Shown here: in pieces, positions 1 to 9,021 of the stretch | Position numbering within the stretch: the first letter of the stretch is position 1 | How the letters are laid out: the number at the start of each line of letters is the position of its first letter | Origin: Granulicella sapmiensis | GTDB taxonomy: Bacteria; Acidobacteriota; Terriglobia; Terriglobales; Acidobacteriaceae | Length of the DNA stretch: 64,000 nt | Reading direction: 5' to 3' | Assembly: GCA_026225395.1 (NCBI GenBank) | Contig: JAMFSR010000013.1 | Coordinates: 80,933 to 144,932, forward strand | The notes under the pieces: model-generated | The model's input: only the letters and a program-made list of their open reading frames with translations | What the model was told of the DNA's origin: nothing | Database searches by the model: none | Made by a program: the position numbers and the translations under genes

Positions 1-650
1 CGGACAAGATTCCGGTCGTCTTTATCGATGCGGCACCCCTGCGCCCGCTCAGCGGCTTTCTCGCGGTGGACTACCGTGCCGGCATCTACGAAGCTGTGCA
101 GCACCTGGCGGTGCTGGGACACCGCAAGATTGGTTTCATCGCCGGTCCGCTGCGGCTGCGCTCGGCTGCGGCGCGCAAAGCCGCGTTCGTTGAGTGTATG
201 CGCAGCATCGGCTTGACGAGCCACCAGGACTGGCTTGTGGAGGGCGACCATACGCTTGAAGGCGGCCGCGACGCGATGCAGAAGCTGCTGGCGTTGCCCG
301 ACCAACCAACGGCTGTTCTGTGTTCTAACGATATGACCGCGATCGGCGTGCAGCATGCGCTTTTTGAAGCGGACCTGAAGGTCCCGGACGACCTGTCTCT
401 CATCGGTTTCGATGACATTCATCTTGCGGAGTATACGATTCCGCCGCTCACAACCGTGCGCATGAGCTGTAAGGACCTCGCGCTTCGTGCGGTCAATCTG
501 TTGATGGAGCAGTTGCAGCCCGAATCAGCTAAGGCCAAGGCGGCACATCCGAAAATTGAGACAAAGCTGGTCGTGCGGCAGACTACGGGACTGCCTCGTG
601 GAGCGCTGAAGGATTTAGCGGCGGGGAAGAACGTCAAGACTCGCGGGTAA
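1..650 (+). CDS. LacI-family transcriptional regulator, 3' part (5' end outside window)
   Basis: The reading frame is open from the window edge, so only the effector-binding part of the protein is present and the N-terminal helix-turn-helix lies upstream. The visible part has the periplasmic-binding-protein-like fold of LacI/GalR regulators: a GHRKIGFIAG strand-turn, a PTAVLCSNDMTAIG segment, and the signature SLIGFDDIHLAEY followed by PPLTTVR. The protein presumably binds a sugar or sugar-derived effector and controls carbohydrate genes. It is convergent with the GH43/TonB-receptor operon, and LacI-type palindromes lie in front of that operon and of araA, so control of arabinan use is the simplest inference. 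The apparent GTG at 66 is internal, since the frame continues upstream with recognisable family residues. Confidence 0.9.
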   Translation, partial: DKIPVVFIDAAPLRPLSGFLAVDYRAGIYEAVQHLAVLGHRKIGFIAGPLRLRSAAARKAAFVECMRSIGLTSHQDWLVEGDHTLEGGRDAMQKLLALPDQPTAVLCSNDMTAIGVQHALFEADLKVPDDLSLIGFDDIHLAEYTIPPLTTVRMSCKDLALRAVNLLMEQLQPESAKAKAAHPKIETKLVVRQTTGLPRGALKDLAAGKNVKTRG

Positions 651-671
651 GCCGCGCTGGGTAGAGCATCT

Positions 672-688
672 CCTTGGGTAAACCAAGG
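672..688. terminator. Small hairpin between convergent genes
   Basis: A 6-bp perfect stem (CCTTGG/CCAAGG) with a 5-nt GTAAA loop lies between the LacI stop codon and the end of the GH43 gene. No clear T-run follows on either strand, so a terminator role is only a possibility. Confidence 0.25.
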
Positions 689-759
689 GCCATGGGTGGA
701 TTTGACCTATCCCGAACGCTAAGACGCCAGCGAATGACGGCTTCGTTGGCCTGGTTTGG

Positions 760-1854
760 CTACGGTGTTGTGCCGATCTGCGGCCAATTGTTGGGCCATG
801 TGAGCTGGTTGACAAAGAGGTAGTCGAGCCCATTCTGGTTGTCGGAGAGAGCGTGGAAGGTGATGAGGTCGCCGTTCGTTGCATCGGTATAGACGAACTC
901 GCCACCGGGCGCTGTGAACTCACCACTGGAGGAGAGAACTACTGTGCCTCCGTTATTGAGCATGTCTGTACCGCTCTGGTCGAGGAATGGGCCGTTCGGG
1001 CTGGTGCCGCGACCGACGACGATCTCGTAGGTGTCTGTAGTGAAGTTGCTGTTGCAGCAGGAACCCAGCGAAGCGAAGAGGTAGTAGTAGCCATTCTTCT
1101 GGATCAGCGATGCGCCCTCGATCGGGTTGCCGGTCATAGCGGGTTGTGACGCGAGGTGGTAGTTTGTCGTGTTGGTGGTCAGCAGTGCTCCCGTCGCCGG
1201 GTTAAGTTCGCGCTGATAGATGCCGCCGTAGAAGCTGCCGTAGCTAAGCCATACGTGCTGCACGGTCGTGCCGGTACCGTAGTCGACGAGGATGTTTGGA
1301 TCTATGGCGTTATACGCACTATGGGAGGTTGACTGTAGGATTGGACCGCCTGAGTCGGTCCATGGGCCGGCCATGGTGGGGGCTGTTGCGAGACCGATAG
1401 AAGATGTGTTCGTTCCGAAGGTCGAGGCCGTGTAATAGACATGGTAGACACCATTGAAGTAGCTCACGTCAGGTGCCCATAACGTGGTAATGCCGGGATA
1501 GAGCGTGGTGATCCAGCTGGGAATGGTATTGAAAACCTGACCGCAGCGGCTCCAGTTGATCTGGTCGGATGAACAGAGGATGGGCAGATCGCCGACCTGC
1601 CCGTTCGTCGTGCCCGGATCAGTGGAGAGCACGTAGTACATGTTTCCGGAGCGGATGATTGTGGGGTCATGTACAAGGCTGACTGCGCCCTGAAGCTGGT
1701 AGACGGCCAGAGGGTTGGTACTGGCAGCGGTAGCAGGGAAGCTATTGGTGGTGCCGCTGCTGCAACTGCTCAGGCCCGCGGTCATTGCGGCAAGAGAGAG
1801 CGTGGCCAGAGATGCGGTCCTCTTCCATTTGTCATTGCGAATCTGCATGTTCAT
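760..1854 (-). CDS. GH43 arabinan endo-1,5-alpha-L-arabinosidase, lipoprotein
   Basis: Predicted endo-arabinanase that cuts the alpha-1,5-arabinan backbone with inversion. With the start at 1854 the protein is 364 aa. A signal sequence ends in a lipobox (LSSC, Cys about 31), which suggests membrane anchoring. The five-bladed GH43 signatures are present in order: VHDPTII (general base Asp about 63), LWAPDVSYFNGVYHVYY, NAIDPNILVD, and NPIEGASLI (acid Glu). The start at 1854 is preferred because AGGGAG lies just upstream. An upstream in-frame ATG at 1899 forms an ATGA overlap with the stop of the preceding gene and is the main alternative. The gene is last in a TonB receptor-GH43-GH43 series and is related to the gene before it. 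Confidence 0.88.
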   Translation of the reverse strand: MNMQIRNDKWKRTASLATLSLAAMTAGLSSCSSGTTNSFPATAASTNPLAVYQLQGAVSLVHDPTIIRSGNMYYVLSTDPGTTNGQVGDLPILCSSDQINWSRCGQVFNTIPSWITTLYPGITTLWAPDVSYFNGVYHVYYTASTFGTNTSSIGLATAPTMAGPWTDSGGPILQSTSHSAYNAIDPNILVDYGTGTTVQHVWLSYGSFYGGIYQRELNPATGALLTTNTTNYHLASQPAMTGNPIEGASLIQKNGYYYLFASLGSCCNSNFTTDTYEIVVGRGTSPNGPFLDQSGTDMLNNGGTVVLSSSGEFTAPGGEFVYTDATNGDLITFHALSDNQNGLDYLFVNQLTWPNNWPQIGTTP

Positions 1855-1895
1855 CTGCTGCTCCCTGAAAAGGTGTTTCGTGTTCGATGTCTTGC

Positions 1896-3035
1896 TCATT
1901 GGCCATCGCCTTCCAGCGCGGCCTGGGGCCAACCGTCTTTCCATGCAACCGTGGAGATGTGAAGCGCTGGATGCCCGTCTACCGCGCTGTACGCGTGGAA
2001 TACGATGTAGTCCGTGCCGTCGTGGCGGAGCAAGGATTCGCCTCCCGGACCGAGCCATTTACCATTGGCGCTCAGCAGCAGAGAGCCGCCGCCTTCAAGC
2101 ATGGGCCGGCCATCGCGATCCACATACGGGCCGGTCACGCTCTTCGACCGCCCAACCATCGTGTGATACGTGCTCTTTGTACCGCGGCAGCATAGATCGA
2201 AGGAGACGAAGAGATAGTAGAAGCCGCCGTGCTGGAAGACAAATGGCGCTTCCACGGCCTCTGCGTCCGGCGGCAGGTTGGGACTGCGCGGCTGCATGAG
2301 CGAGCCCGGGTAGCGCGAGGCCAGCGGATAAACCTTCGTGTCCGTCTTCGAGAGCAGGCCTGTCGCGCGGTCGAGATGGCGCATCATGATGCCCTTCCAG
2401 AAGCTGCCGAAGGCGAGCCACGCTTCGCCGTTCGTGTCGAGGATCAGGTTCGGGTCGATGGCGTTGAAGTCGTCGGTGGCGAGCGATTGCAGGACCAGGC
2501 CACGGTCAACCCACTTGTATTTGGGATTCGATGGGTCAAGTGTCTCGTTGGTCGCGAGAGCGATTCCGGAGGTGTTCTTCCCGAAGGCCGAGAAGGCGTA
2601 ATAGAGGTGGTAGCGGCCGTCGAAGTAGCTGATGTCCGGCGCCCATAGCTCGCTCGTTTTTGGGCTGAGCTTTTGGATCCAGTCTGGAATTTCAGGGAAC
2701 ACGGCACCGCAACGCTTCCATGCGTGAAGATCAGTGGAGCAGCGGATTTGGAACTGGGGAAGTTGTGCGGTCGGTGGGCGAGTGATGCCGCCCTCGCCAG
2801 GTGCGGGCGGAGGGACGGGGCCGTCGGGATGCACTGCGCCGGTTGCGAAGACGTAGTAAGTGCCGTGGTCGAAGGCGATAGAGGGATCGTGCGTGCCGTG
2901 ATATTCGCCGCTTAGCATGAGTGCCTGCGGAGCGTCTGCTGGATTCGATTGTGCGAATGCAGCAGATGCTCCGAAGGCGAAGCTAAGCGTGAACACAACG
3001 GCTTCACGCGTCCGATGATGGTAACGCGTGCGCAT
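1896..3035 (-). CDS. GH43 arabinan endo-1,5-alpha-L-arabinosidase, secreted
   Basis: Second predicted endo-arabinanase (379 aa), with a classical Sec signal peptide ending at AFAQS near residue 29. GH43 signatures: GTHDPSIAF (Asp about 50, general base), LWAPDISYFDGRYHLYY, NAIDPNLILD (pKa-modulating Asp) and AVEAPFVF (acid Glu). The ATG overlaps the stop codon of the upstream TonB receptor by one base (TAATG), and its own stop overlaps an upstream ATG of the next GH43 frame, so the three genes are probably co-translated. This copy lacks a lipobox, unlike its neighbour, so one enzyme may be periplasmic or released and the other anchored. The family assignment is strong. The preference for arabinan over other furanosides rests on similarity to AbnA-type proteins and on the nearby araA. 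Confidence 0.9.
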   Translation of the reverse strand: MRTRYHHRTREAVVFTLSFAFGASAAFAQSNPADAPQALMLSGEYHGTHDPSIAFDHGTYYVFATGAVHPDGPVPPPAPGEGGITRPPTAQLPQFQIRCSTDLHAWKRCGAVFPEIPDWIQKLSPKTSELWAPDISYFDGRYHLYYAFSAFGKNTSGIALATNETLDPSNPKYKWVDRGLVLQSLATDDFNAIDPNLILDTNGEAWLAFGSFWKGIMMRHLDRATGLLSKTDTKVYPLASRYPGSLMQPRSPNLPPDAEAVEAPFVFQHGGFYYLFVSFDLCCRGTKSTYHTMVGRSKSVTGPYVDRDGRPMLEGGGSLLLSANGKWLGPGGESLLRHDGTDYIVFHAYSAVDGHPALHISTVAWKDGWPQAALEGDGQ

Positions 3036-6000
3036 TAGTAAACCACCTTCAGCAGGAGTTGCATGCTGCGCGGTGCGTCGTTGAGGGAGGTGATCTGGCC
3101 GTAGTTCTGGTCGAAGACGCCGGAGTCAGGCTTGCCAAAGCCGTGACGGTTGAAGATGTTGAAGGCTTCGAGACGGAGGTCTGCGCTGATCAAGCCGTGG
3201 ATGGGGATGTGCTTGTTCACGTTGGCGTCTTCGTTGAAGTAGGCCGGGGTGCGAACTTCCGCCGAGGTGCGCGGCATATCGCCGAAGCGATAGGCGCCCG
3301 CGCCGCGATGCTGCGCGTCATTGACGTCGGTGAAGGCCTGGCCAGTCCAGAACGCGGTCGGATTCGTGCAATTGGTGGAGTTCGCGGGCGGGCAGGGGTT
3401 GGTGCAGTTCGGCGATCCGTATGCACAGAAGCTGAACACGTTGTAGTGTCCGTGGGTCACAGTTGGCAACAGGATCGCATTGCCTTGATGGCGGTCAAAG
3501 CGGATGCCACCGTCAAAGTATGGAATTCCTTGTGCTTCGAAGAAGCTGATGGGTTGGCCGCTAAGGTAGCGGTCAATGCCACCGATGCGGAAACCGCTGA
3601 TGAGCGTATTGACGAAGTTGTTGGTGTGACCAAGGAATCTCTTGTTTTTGCCGATTGGCAGTTCGTAGAGATAGCTGGCGACGAAGTTGCTGGGGACGTC
3701 GGCGATGCTCAGCGAGCGCTCTGCCTTCAGGTTGTAAGGGTTCTGTGTTCCGCACTGGCACTGGTCGACCTGTTGATACGGCTGAATGGAGTCGGCGTCT
3801 GTGAAGGTTTTTGACCAGGTGTAGGAGATCAGTACATTGAAGCCGTTGCGGAACTTGCGATCCAGCTTCGCCTCAAGGGCGTTGTAGGTGGATTGGCCAA
3901 GGTCCTGCAAATAGCCGTCGTTGTCAAGGTAGCCATACTGGGGAAAGGGAAGTAGCGCTTGGCCGACGAGGCCGTTGGTGATCTGATAGAAGTTCGTGTA
4001 AGGCTGACGAACTCCGGAGTTCGCGCCCGCAGTGGAATTCAACGGCGCGTAGATCGTATTTCCGAGCGCGAAGTAGGCAGGGTCGATTTCGTTATACCAC
4101 TGCACAAGGGAACGCAACCGCGTGCCGCGCTCGCCAAGGTAGCCCATCGTGAGGATCAGGTCTGGGGCAAGTTCAGTCTGCGTTTCGAACACCCAGTTCT
4201 GCACCATCGCCGGCTTGCCGTCGCCTTTGCGAATGTAGTCGGCGACGTCTGAGCCACCTACGAGAAGCGACGGCGTGACGGTTGGCGTGAGGGCAACATT
4301 GGGTGGACCGTTGTCGAGCAGGCTGTTCTGTACGAAGCCATCGGTGTTCGGTTGGGTGGAGGTGTTGGTGAAACCGGCACTCAAGCCCTGGCCATAGTCG
4401 GCGTAGATCATCGGGCCGTACATGATGGTGTACGAGGCGCGGACGACGAAGCTGTCGTGTAGCCAGCCCGGCGCATAGGAGAAACCTACGCGCGGCTCAA
4501 AGTCCTTGAAATAAGTGGAGGCAAACTGTTCGTGACGGTTGCCGTCGCGGCCCGGGCCAACGCCGCCGAATTTGTATCCGCCGAGGATACCGTTGGCCGC
4601 GGGGTTGGGGATCGTGGGATCGAAGGTCGAGATGTCTCCCTCGGCTTCGTAGCGAGGCGGGTCGACGCTGTAGCGGAAACCTGCGTTCACGGTAAGGTGG
4701 CGCATCGCCTTCCAATCGTCCTGCACATAGCCTGCGAAGTAGTGCTGCATCCAGCGCGGGTAGTGAAGCTGCACGGTACGGCTGGTGCCGGAGGTAACGC
4801 CGAGCAGGAAACTGGCGATACCGTTGCCGCTGTCGGCTTCGGCTGTGCCGTTGTTATAGGCAGAGGTCTGGGCGCGAGCGAAGTTGAATGTGCCGGCTGC
4901 GGGGCCGTTGTTCTCATAGCTGAACTGCTGCCAGCGATATGTGCCGCCGAAACGCAGGCCATGACGTCCCTTTTGCCAGGACAACGTATCGTCGCCCAGG
5001 ATCCCGGTGTCGATGTTATCGTCGAAATTCAAGCTGCCAAGTGAGGGCAGGCTTTCACCGATGTTGAAGACGGGGAAGTTGGTGCCTGCTTCGGGTGTGT
5101 TGGGAATGCCCAGTTGCGCGTCGTAGTTGGTGCCCAGTAGCGATGGGGGTGAGCTGTTGTAGCTGTTGATGCGGTTGCTGCCGACTGTGAATTGATTGAT
5201 GAGATTCGACTTGATCGTATAGTCCCAGCCCACGCGAAAGATCTTGGAGTAGAAGTTTTGCAACTGCGAGCCGGGGTTGACGGGACCTGGCAACGTAGCG
5301 ACGCCAGAGTAGAAGTTTTCGCGGAACATGCCGAAGCCGAAGAAATGGTGCTTCGCGCCGATGTTCTGGTCGAGACGCACGGAAGTTGCTGTCTGGCTGA
5401 TATGCACCGGCACCGTCAACGCATAGTTTCCAGTGCCCGCGCCCGTGTAGTTCGGTAGCGGAAGCAGTGACAGTACCTTGAGTGCTACTGCGCTTCGGCC
5501 CAGGGGGACCTGATTGTTCAGGAAGGCTGTGCGGCACTCAGTGCCGTTGACCGTCGTGGTGGAGAGCGGGTCGTAGATCGCACCCGCGTAAACGGGGCCG
5601 CCTGTGCATGGATTCGTGAGACCGGCGATCGGGGTCGTGGTCAGCGTGGAAGAGAAGTCACCGACTGTGCCGTAGGTGCCGGTGCAGGTCGCTGTATTCC
5701 CGAGACCGCGCTGTGCGCAAGTGGGCACCGTGGAGATGTTGGTTGCGGAGGAGGTACTGGCCGGTTGGTCAAAGCTGAAGAAGAAGAAGGTCTTGTCGCG
5801 GCCGTTGTAGAGGTGCGGTATGCGGAAGGGACCGCCGAGAGTGACGCCGTAGTCCTGATAACGGTCGGCCGGACGGCGGAATAAGGGAAGGCTGTCCTGC
5901 GTTCCGCCATCGCCGATTGCGTTGCCCTTGTTGAAGTAGTTGTTGGCGTCGAAGATGGTGTTGCGGAAGAAGTCGAAGACGGTGCCGTGGTAATCGTTGG

Positions 6001-6769
6001 TGCCGGACTTGGTCTTGTAGCTGGCAATGCCGCCTGTGGTGCGGCCGAAGTATGCCGGCAGAGCGAGAGTTTCCACGCGGAATTCGCCGATGGCATCGAC
6101 GGAAGGCGTCATCTGATCGAAAAAGCCTGTGCCGTTTTCGCTGCGCTGCGTGCTGAGGCCGTCGATAAGATTGTCGCTACCGAAGGTCTGCCCGCCGCCG
6201 ATCTTCGTGTACACTGTGCCGCCGTTTGTGCCGGGTCCTACTGCGCCAGGCGTGAGAAAGGTGAGTAATGTAAGAGAACGGAGCGCGCTGCCAGTGGGGA
6301 TAGGCAGATCGTCTACCTGCTGCTGCGAGATGGACGTACCGACATCCGAGCTCTGGGTATCCAGCGATGGGCCATTGGCTTCGACGGTGACGGTAACCTC
6401 CGACGCGCCGGGCTGCATGGTGAAGTCGTGGCCGGTGCGGTTGGAGATGAAGACCGGAAGGCCGGTGACCTGCTCCTGTTTGAAACTGGGCGCGCTCACC
6501 GTGACGTTGTACGTGCCCGGCAGCAGCGAGGGCAGGGTGTAGATGCCGGACGAGTTCGCGGTGGTGTTGTAGACTGTGCCCGTTTGGGCTTCGGTCGCGG
6601 TGACCTTGGCATTGGGGATAACTGCGCCGCTGGAGTCCGCGACCGTACCGGACATGGAGCCGGAGTTGATCTGTGCCAGGACGGGCGTAACGGCCAGCAT
6701 GAGCAGGGCCACAAGGACTCCCAGTTGTTTCATTGCGAGTCGCGCTGACGTGGGGTGAAATCTGTTCAT
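3035..6769 (-). CDS. Oar-like TonB-dependent receptor with carboxypeptidase-regulatory-like N-domain
   Basis: A 1244-aa outer-membrane receptor. A signal peptide ends near VLAQINSG. A carboxypeptidase-regulatory-like beta-sandwich follows (GSMSGTVADSSGAVIPNA to about residue 125), then a plug-like region with the SQQQVDDLPIPTG segment, then a long beta-barrel ending in a C-terminal aromatic residue (KVVY). This Oar-type architecture is expanded in Acidobacteria and is usually assigned to import of large carbohydrates or peptides. It heads a coupled operon with two arabinanases, so arabinan oligosaccharides are the inferred cargo. Two inverted repeats with AGTAAA/TTTACT arms upstream are candidate repressor sites. 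No TonB/ExbBD genes are in the window. Confidence 0.9.
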   Translation of the reverse strand: MNRFHPTSARLAMKQLGVLVALLMLAVTPVLAQINSGSMSGTVADSSGAVIPNAKVTATEAQTGTVYNTTANSSGIYTLPSLLPGTYNVTVSAPSFKQEQVTGLPVFISNRTGHDFTMQPGASEVTVTVEANGPSLDTQSSDVGTSISQQQVDDLPIPTGSALRSLTLLTFLTPGAVGPGTNGGTVYTKIGGGQTFGSDNLIDGLSTQRSENGTGFFDQMTPSVDAIGEFRVETLALPAYFGRTTGGIASYKTKSGTNDYHGTVFDFFRNTIFDANNYFNKGNAIGDGGTQDSLPLFRRPADRYQDYGVTLGGPFRIPHLYNGRDKTFFFFSFDQPASTSSATNISTVPTCAQRGLGNTATCTGTYGTVGDFSSTLTTTPIAGLTNPCTGGPVYAGAIYDPLSTTTVNGTECRTAFLNNQVPLGRSAVALKVLSLLPLPNYTGAGTGNYALTVPVHISQTATSVRLDQNIGAKHHFFGFGMFRENFYSGVATLPGPVNPGSQLQNFYSKIFRVGWDYTIKSNLINQFTVGSNRINSYNSSPPSLLGTNYDAQLGIPNTPEAGTNFPVFNIGESLPSLGSLNFDDNIDTGILGDDTLSWQKGRHGLRFGGTYRWQQFSYENNGPAAGTFNFARAQTSAYNNGTAEADSGNGIASFLLGVTSGTSRTVQLHYPRWMQHYFAGYVQDDWKAMRHLTVNAGFRYSVDPPRYEAEGDISTFDPTIPNPAANGILGGYKFGGVGPGRDGNRHEQFASTYFKDFEPRVGFSYAPGWLHDSFVVRASYTIMYGPMIYADYGQGLSAGFTNTSTQPNTDGFVQNSLLDNGPPNVALTPTVTPSLLVGGSDVADYIRKGDGKPAMVQNWVFETQTELAPDLILTMGYLGERGTRLRSLVQWYNEIDPAYFALGNTIYAPLNSTAGANSGVRQPYTNFYQITNGLVGQALLPFPQYGYLDNDGYLQDLGQSTYNALEAKLDRKFRNGFNVLISYTWSKTFTDADSIQPYQQVDQCQCGTQNPYNLKAERSLSIADVPSNFVASYLYELPIGKNKRFLGHTNNFVNTLISGFRIGGIDRYLSGQPISFFEAQGIPYFDGGIRFDRHQGNAILLPTVTHGHYNVFSFCAYGSPNCTNPCPPANSTNCTNPTAFWTGQAFTDVNDAQHRGAGAYRFGDMPRTSAEVRTPAYFNEDANVNKHIPIHGLISADLRLEAFNIFNRHGFGKPDSGVFDQNYGQITSLNDAPRSMQLLLKVVY

Positions 6770-6792
6770 TTTTGCTCTCCTGCGCCGTTTCT

Positions 6793-6809
6793 CAGTAAAC
6801 CTTTACCAG
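6793..6809. promoter_or_regulatory. LacI-type operator candidate 1 upstream of the TonB receptor
   Basis: Inverted repeat around AGTAAA-CC-TTTACC, nearly the same as the copy at 6863-6880. It lies about 25 bp upstream of the receptor start codon on the minus strand. The sequence resembles the GTAAACGTTTAC class of LacI/GalR operators. Confidence 0.5.
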
Positions 6810-6862
6810 AGCGGACAATCCTAAATGTTTTTAGAGAATCACCAGCATCTTCCGCCGGTATT

Positions 6863-6880
6863 TGAGTAAACCTTTACTGA
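6863..6880. promoter_or_regulatory. LacI-type operator candidate 2 upstream of the TonB receptor
   Basis: Inverted repeat with perfect 6-bp arms (AGTAAA-CC-TTTACT). Its centre is 71 bp, roughly seven helical turns, from the first copy. A pair of operators at this spacing could support looping by a tetrameric or paired LacI protein. This is an inference from sequence alone. Confidence 0.5.
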
Positions 6881-7276
6881 GGTGGATTGAGAATGAACCG
6901 TTCGGCTATGCGTCAACCCATATTGATCGAGCGGGATTTTTATATCGACGGCACGGGGGAAGTGTCAAGCTACATTTTTGACACCACTGTCACGGCACCC
7001 GCTGTAATGGTCATCCACGCAGCCGAAACCTCGGTTTTCTGCCGATTGACGGGTGAAATCACATGCGCACGCTCGGTTCGGATCGCAGCGGAAATTTGCA
7101 GGACGGAGGCGGCCCTTCAAAGCGCAGACGCGGCGATGGAATTTGGCTCCGCGAGTCGGTGGCAATGCTAAAAGACTGCTGAACCCACGATGTTCCGGTG
7201 ATCGGGAACGGATGCCGCGGCGAAATCCCGCGATGTTGACAGCCCGCTGTTTGCAACGTTAGGGTATTTCTTGTCG
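6881..7276. other. Intergenic region without a convincing gene
   Basis: Short reading frames exist on both strands here (for example 6887-7171), but none shows a ribosome site, a recognisable motif or a plausible protein composition. The stretch separates the divergent TonB receptor and araA units and probably holds promoters. Confidence 0.4.
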
Positions 7277-7288
7277 GAAAACGTTTTC
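7277..7288. promoter_or_regulatory. Perfect LacI-type palindrome upstream of the araB remnant/araA
   Basis: GAAAACGTTTTC is a perfect 12-bp palindrome with the central CpG typical of LacI-family operators. It lies 34 bp before the araB-remnant start and is a good candidate for arabinose-responsive repression. Confidence 0.5.
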
Positions 7289-7321
7289 ACGAGTGTATTT
7301 GTTGCTGAAAGGACTCCCGCT

Positions 7322-7543
7322 TTGGCCATTGTCGTTGGCGTCGACTGCGGGACACTTAGCGTCCCCGTTACATTGCTCGGCAACGTTGCCGAATGGTTGA
7401 GAACTGCCTCGGCTGCTTATCCCCTTCACCACTATTGCGAGGAGCCTGATTTTGCTCCCCAGTCGCACGCGGACCACATCCGCGCGCTGGCCGAAACCAC
7501 AAAAGCCCGCACCAAAACCAGTCTGGAGAACGGAACGGCATGA
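7322..7543 (+). pseudogene. Truncated ribulokinase (araB) N-terminal remnant, coupled to araA
   Basis: This 73-codon frame begins with TTG after an AGGA ribosome site. Its first residues, LAIVVGVDCGTLSVPVTLL, match the phosphate-1 loop of FGGY ribulokinases, normally GVDFGTLS. They are followed by SAAYPLH and [11 protein letters not shown], as in acidobacterial-type AraB. Intact ribulokinases are more than 500 aa, so everything after about residue 60 is missing. The DFG phenylalanine is changed to Cys, the start is TTG, and a tail unlike the kinase leads to a stop. The TGA overlaps the araA start (ATGA), so translation of the remnant may still feed ribosomes into araA. No other ribulokinase and no araD lies in the window. 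Identification is from remembered family sequence. Confidence 0.6.
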
Positions 7544-8997
7544 AACCATTGAAGAACTTGGAGGTATGGTTCGTCACCGGCAGCCAGGACCTCTATGGAC
7601 CGGAGACACTGGCGCAGGTTGCCGCGAACTCGAAGGCGATGGCTGCCTCGCTCAATGCGGATCCCGCATTACCCGTCCAGATCGTGTGGAAGCCCACGCT
7701 CACAACACCGGAAGAGGTTCGTGCGCTGTGCCGCGAAGCCAGCAATACGCCGTCCTGCATTGGGCTGGTCCTGTGGATGCACACCTTTTCACCCGCAAAG
7801 ATGTGGATCGCGGGCCTGCAGTCGCTGACGAAGCCTTTCCTGCACCTGCATACGCAGTTCAACCGTGAACTTCCATGGTCGTCCATCGATATGGACTTCA
7901 TGAATCTGAATCAGTCTGCGCACGGCGATCGCGAGTTCGGCTTCATCACGGCTCGTCTCAAGCTGCGACGGAAGGTCGTCGTTGGCTTCTGGAAGGATGC
8001 AGCGACAATTGCGGAGATTGCTGCCTGGACGCGCGCGGCTGCGGGCTGGTACGAGTCGCAGAACCTGAAGGTTGCACGCTTTGGCGACAACATGCGCGAG
8101 GTTGCGGTGACCGAAGGCAACAAGGTCTCGGCCGAGGCGCAGTTGGGTTATAGCGTGAACGGCTACGGCGTGGGAGACCTCGTCGTGCGTATGGAGCAGG
8201 TCACCGAGGCTGAGGTTTCAAAGCTGATTGCTGAGTATCGCGAAGCATACTCGATTGCAAAGCAGCATGATCGTACAGACTCGCTGTTTGTTGCTGCGAA
8301 GATTGAGCTTGGCCTGCGCGGTTTCCTTGAAGAGGGCGGCTTTGGCGCGTTCACCGACACGTTTCAGGATCTTCATGGCATCGGCCAACTGCCAGGTATC
8401 GCGGTGCAGCGGTTGATGGCCGATGGGTATGGCTTCGCGGGTGAAGGTGACTGGAAGACGGCGGCTTTGGTCCGCACCATGAAGGTAATGGCGCAGGGAC
8501 TGACCGGTGGAACGAGCTTCATGGAGGACTACACGTACGATTTCAGCGGCACGCCGAAGGTGCTGGGATCGCACATGCTGGAGGTTTGCCCGTCCATCGC
8601 TGCGGACAAGCCATCGCTTGAGGTGCATGCTCTGGGTATCGGCGGCAAGGCCGATCCGGTGCGGCTGGTGTTCACCGCGCCCGCGGGCCCGGCTGTGGTT
8701 GCATCGATGGTGGAGATGAGCGCGGGCTTCCGGCTGATCGTGAACGAGGTGAATGTGATCGCGCCCGATCAACCGCTGCCGAAGCTGCCCGTCGCACGCG
8801 CCGTATGGGTGCCGAAGCCCAGCCTGAAGGTCGCTGCTGCTGCATGGATCTACGCTGGCGGCGCACATCACACCGCATACAGTCAGGCGTTGAATACCGA
8901 AATGCTCGAAGACTTCGCGGAAATCGCGGGCGTAGAGTTGATCGTGATCGACGAGGATACGAAGCTGCGCGAGCTTCGTGCCCAGCTCCGCAGATAA
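7540..8997 (+). CDS. araA: L-arabinose isomerase
   Basis: Cytoplasmic enzyme converting L-arabinose to L-ribulose with a divalent metal, usually Mn2+. The length (485 aa) is close to the family norm of about 500. The N-terminus [13 protein letters not shown] is diagnostic. The metal/catalytic residues are in place: Glu about 302 in GEGDWKTA, Glu about 329 in [10 protein letters not shown], His about 345 in [10 protein letters not shown], and His about 443/444 in GGAHHTAYS. The ATG overlaps the stop of the truncated araB frame. Arabinose released by the nearby arabinanases is the likely substrate, but the next enzymes (kinase, epimerase) are not encoded intact here. The gene is convergent with the tethered regulator at 9022-10425. 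Confidence 0.97.
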   Translation: MKPLKNLEVWFVTGSQDLYGPETLAQVAANSKAMAASLNADPALPVQIVWKPTLTTPEEVRALCREASNTPSCIGLVLWMHTFSPAKMWIAGLQSLTKPFLHLHTQFNRELPWSSIDMDFMNLNQSAHGDREFGFITARLKLRRKVVVGFWKDAATIAEIAAWTRAAAGWYESQNLKVARFGDNMREVAVTEGNKVSAEAQLGYSVNGYGVGDLVVRMEQVTEAEVSKLIAEYREAYSIAKQHDRTDSLFVAAKIELGLRGFLEEGGFGAFTDTFQDLHGIGQLPGIAVQRLMADGYGFAGEGDWKTAALVRTMKVMAQGLTGGTSFMEDYTYDFSGTPKVLGSHMLEVCPSIAADKPSLEVHALGIGGKADPVRLVFTAPAGPAVVASMVEMSAGFRLIVNEVNVIAPDQPLPKLPVARAVWVPKPSLKVAAAAWIYAGGAHHTAYSQALNTEMLEDFAEIAGVELIVIDEDTKLRELRAQLRR

Positions 8998-9021
8998 AAT
9001 TTCATCTCGTCAGGACGATTT

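Noticed and set aside
6887-7171. Short open frame between the TonB receptor and araA
   Set aside because: No ribosome site, no family motif, and a similar-sized frame exists on the opposite strand.
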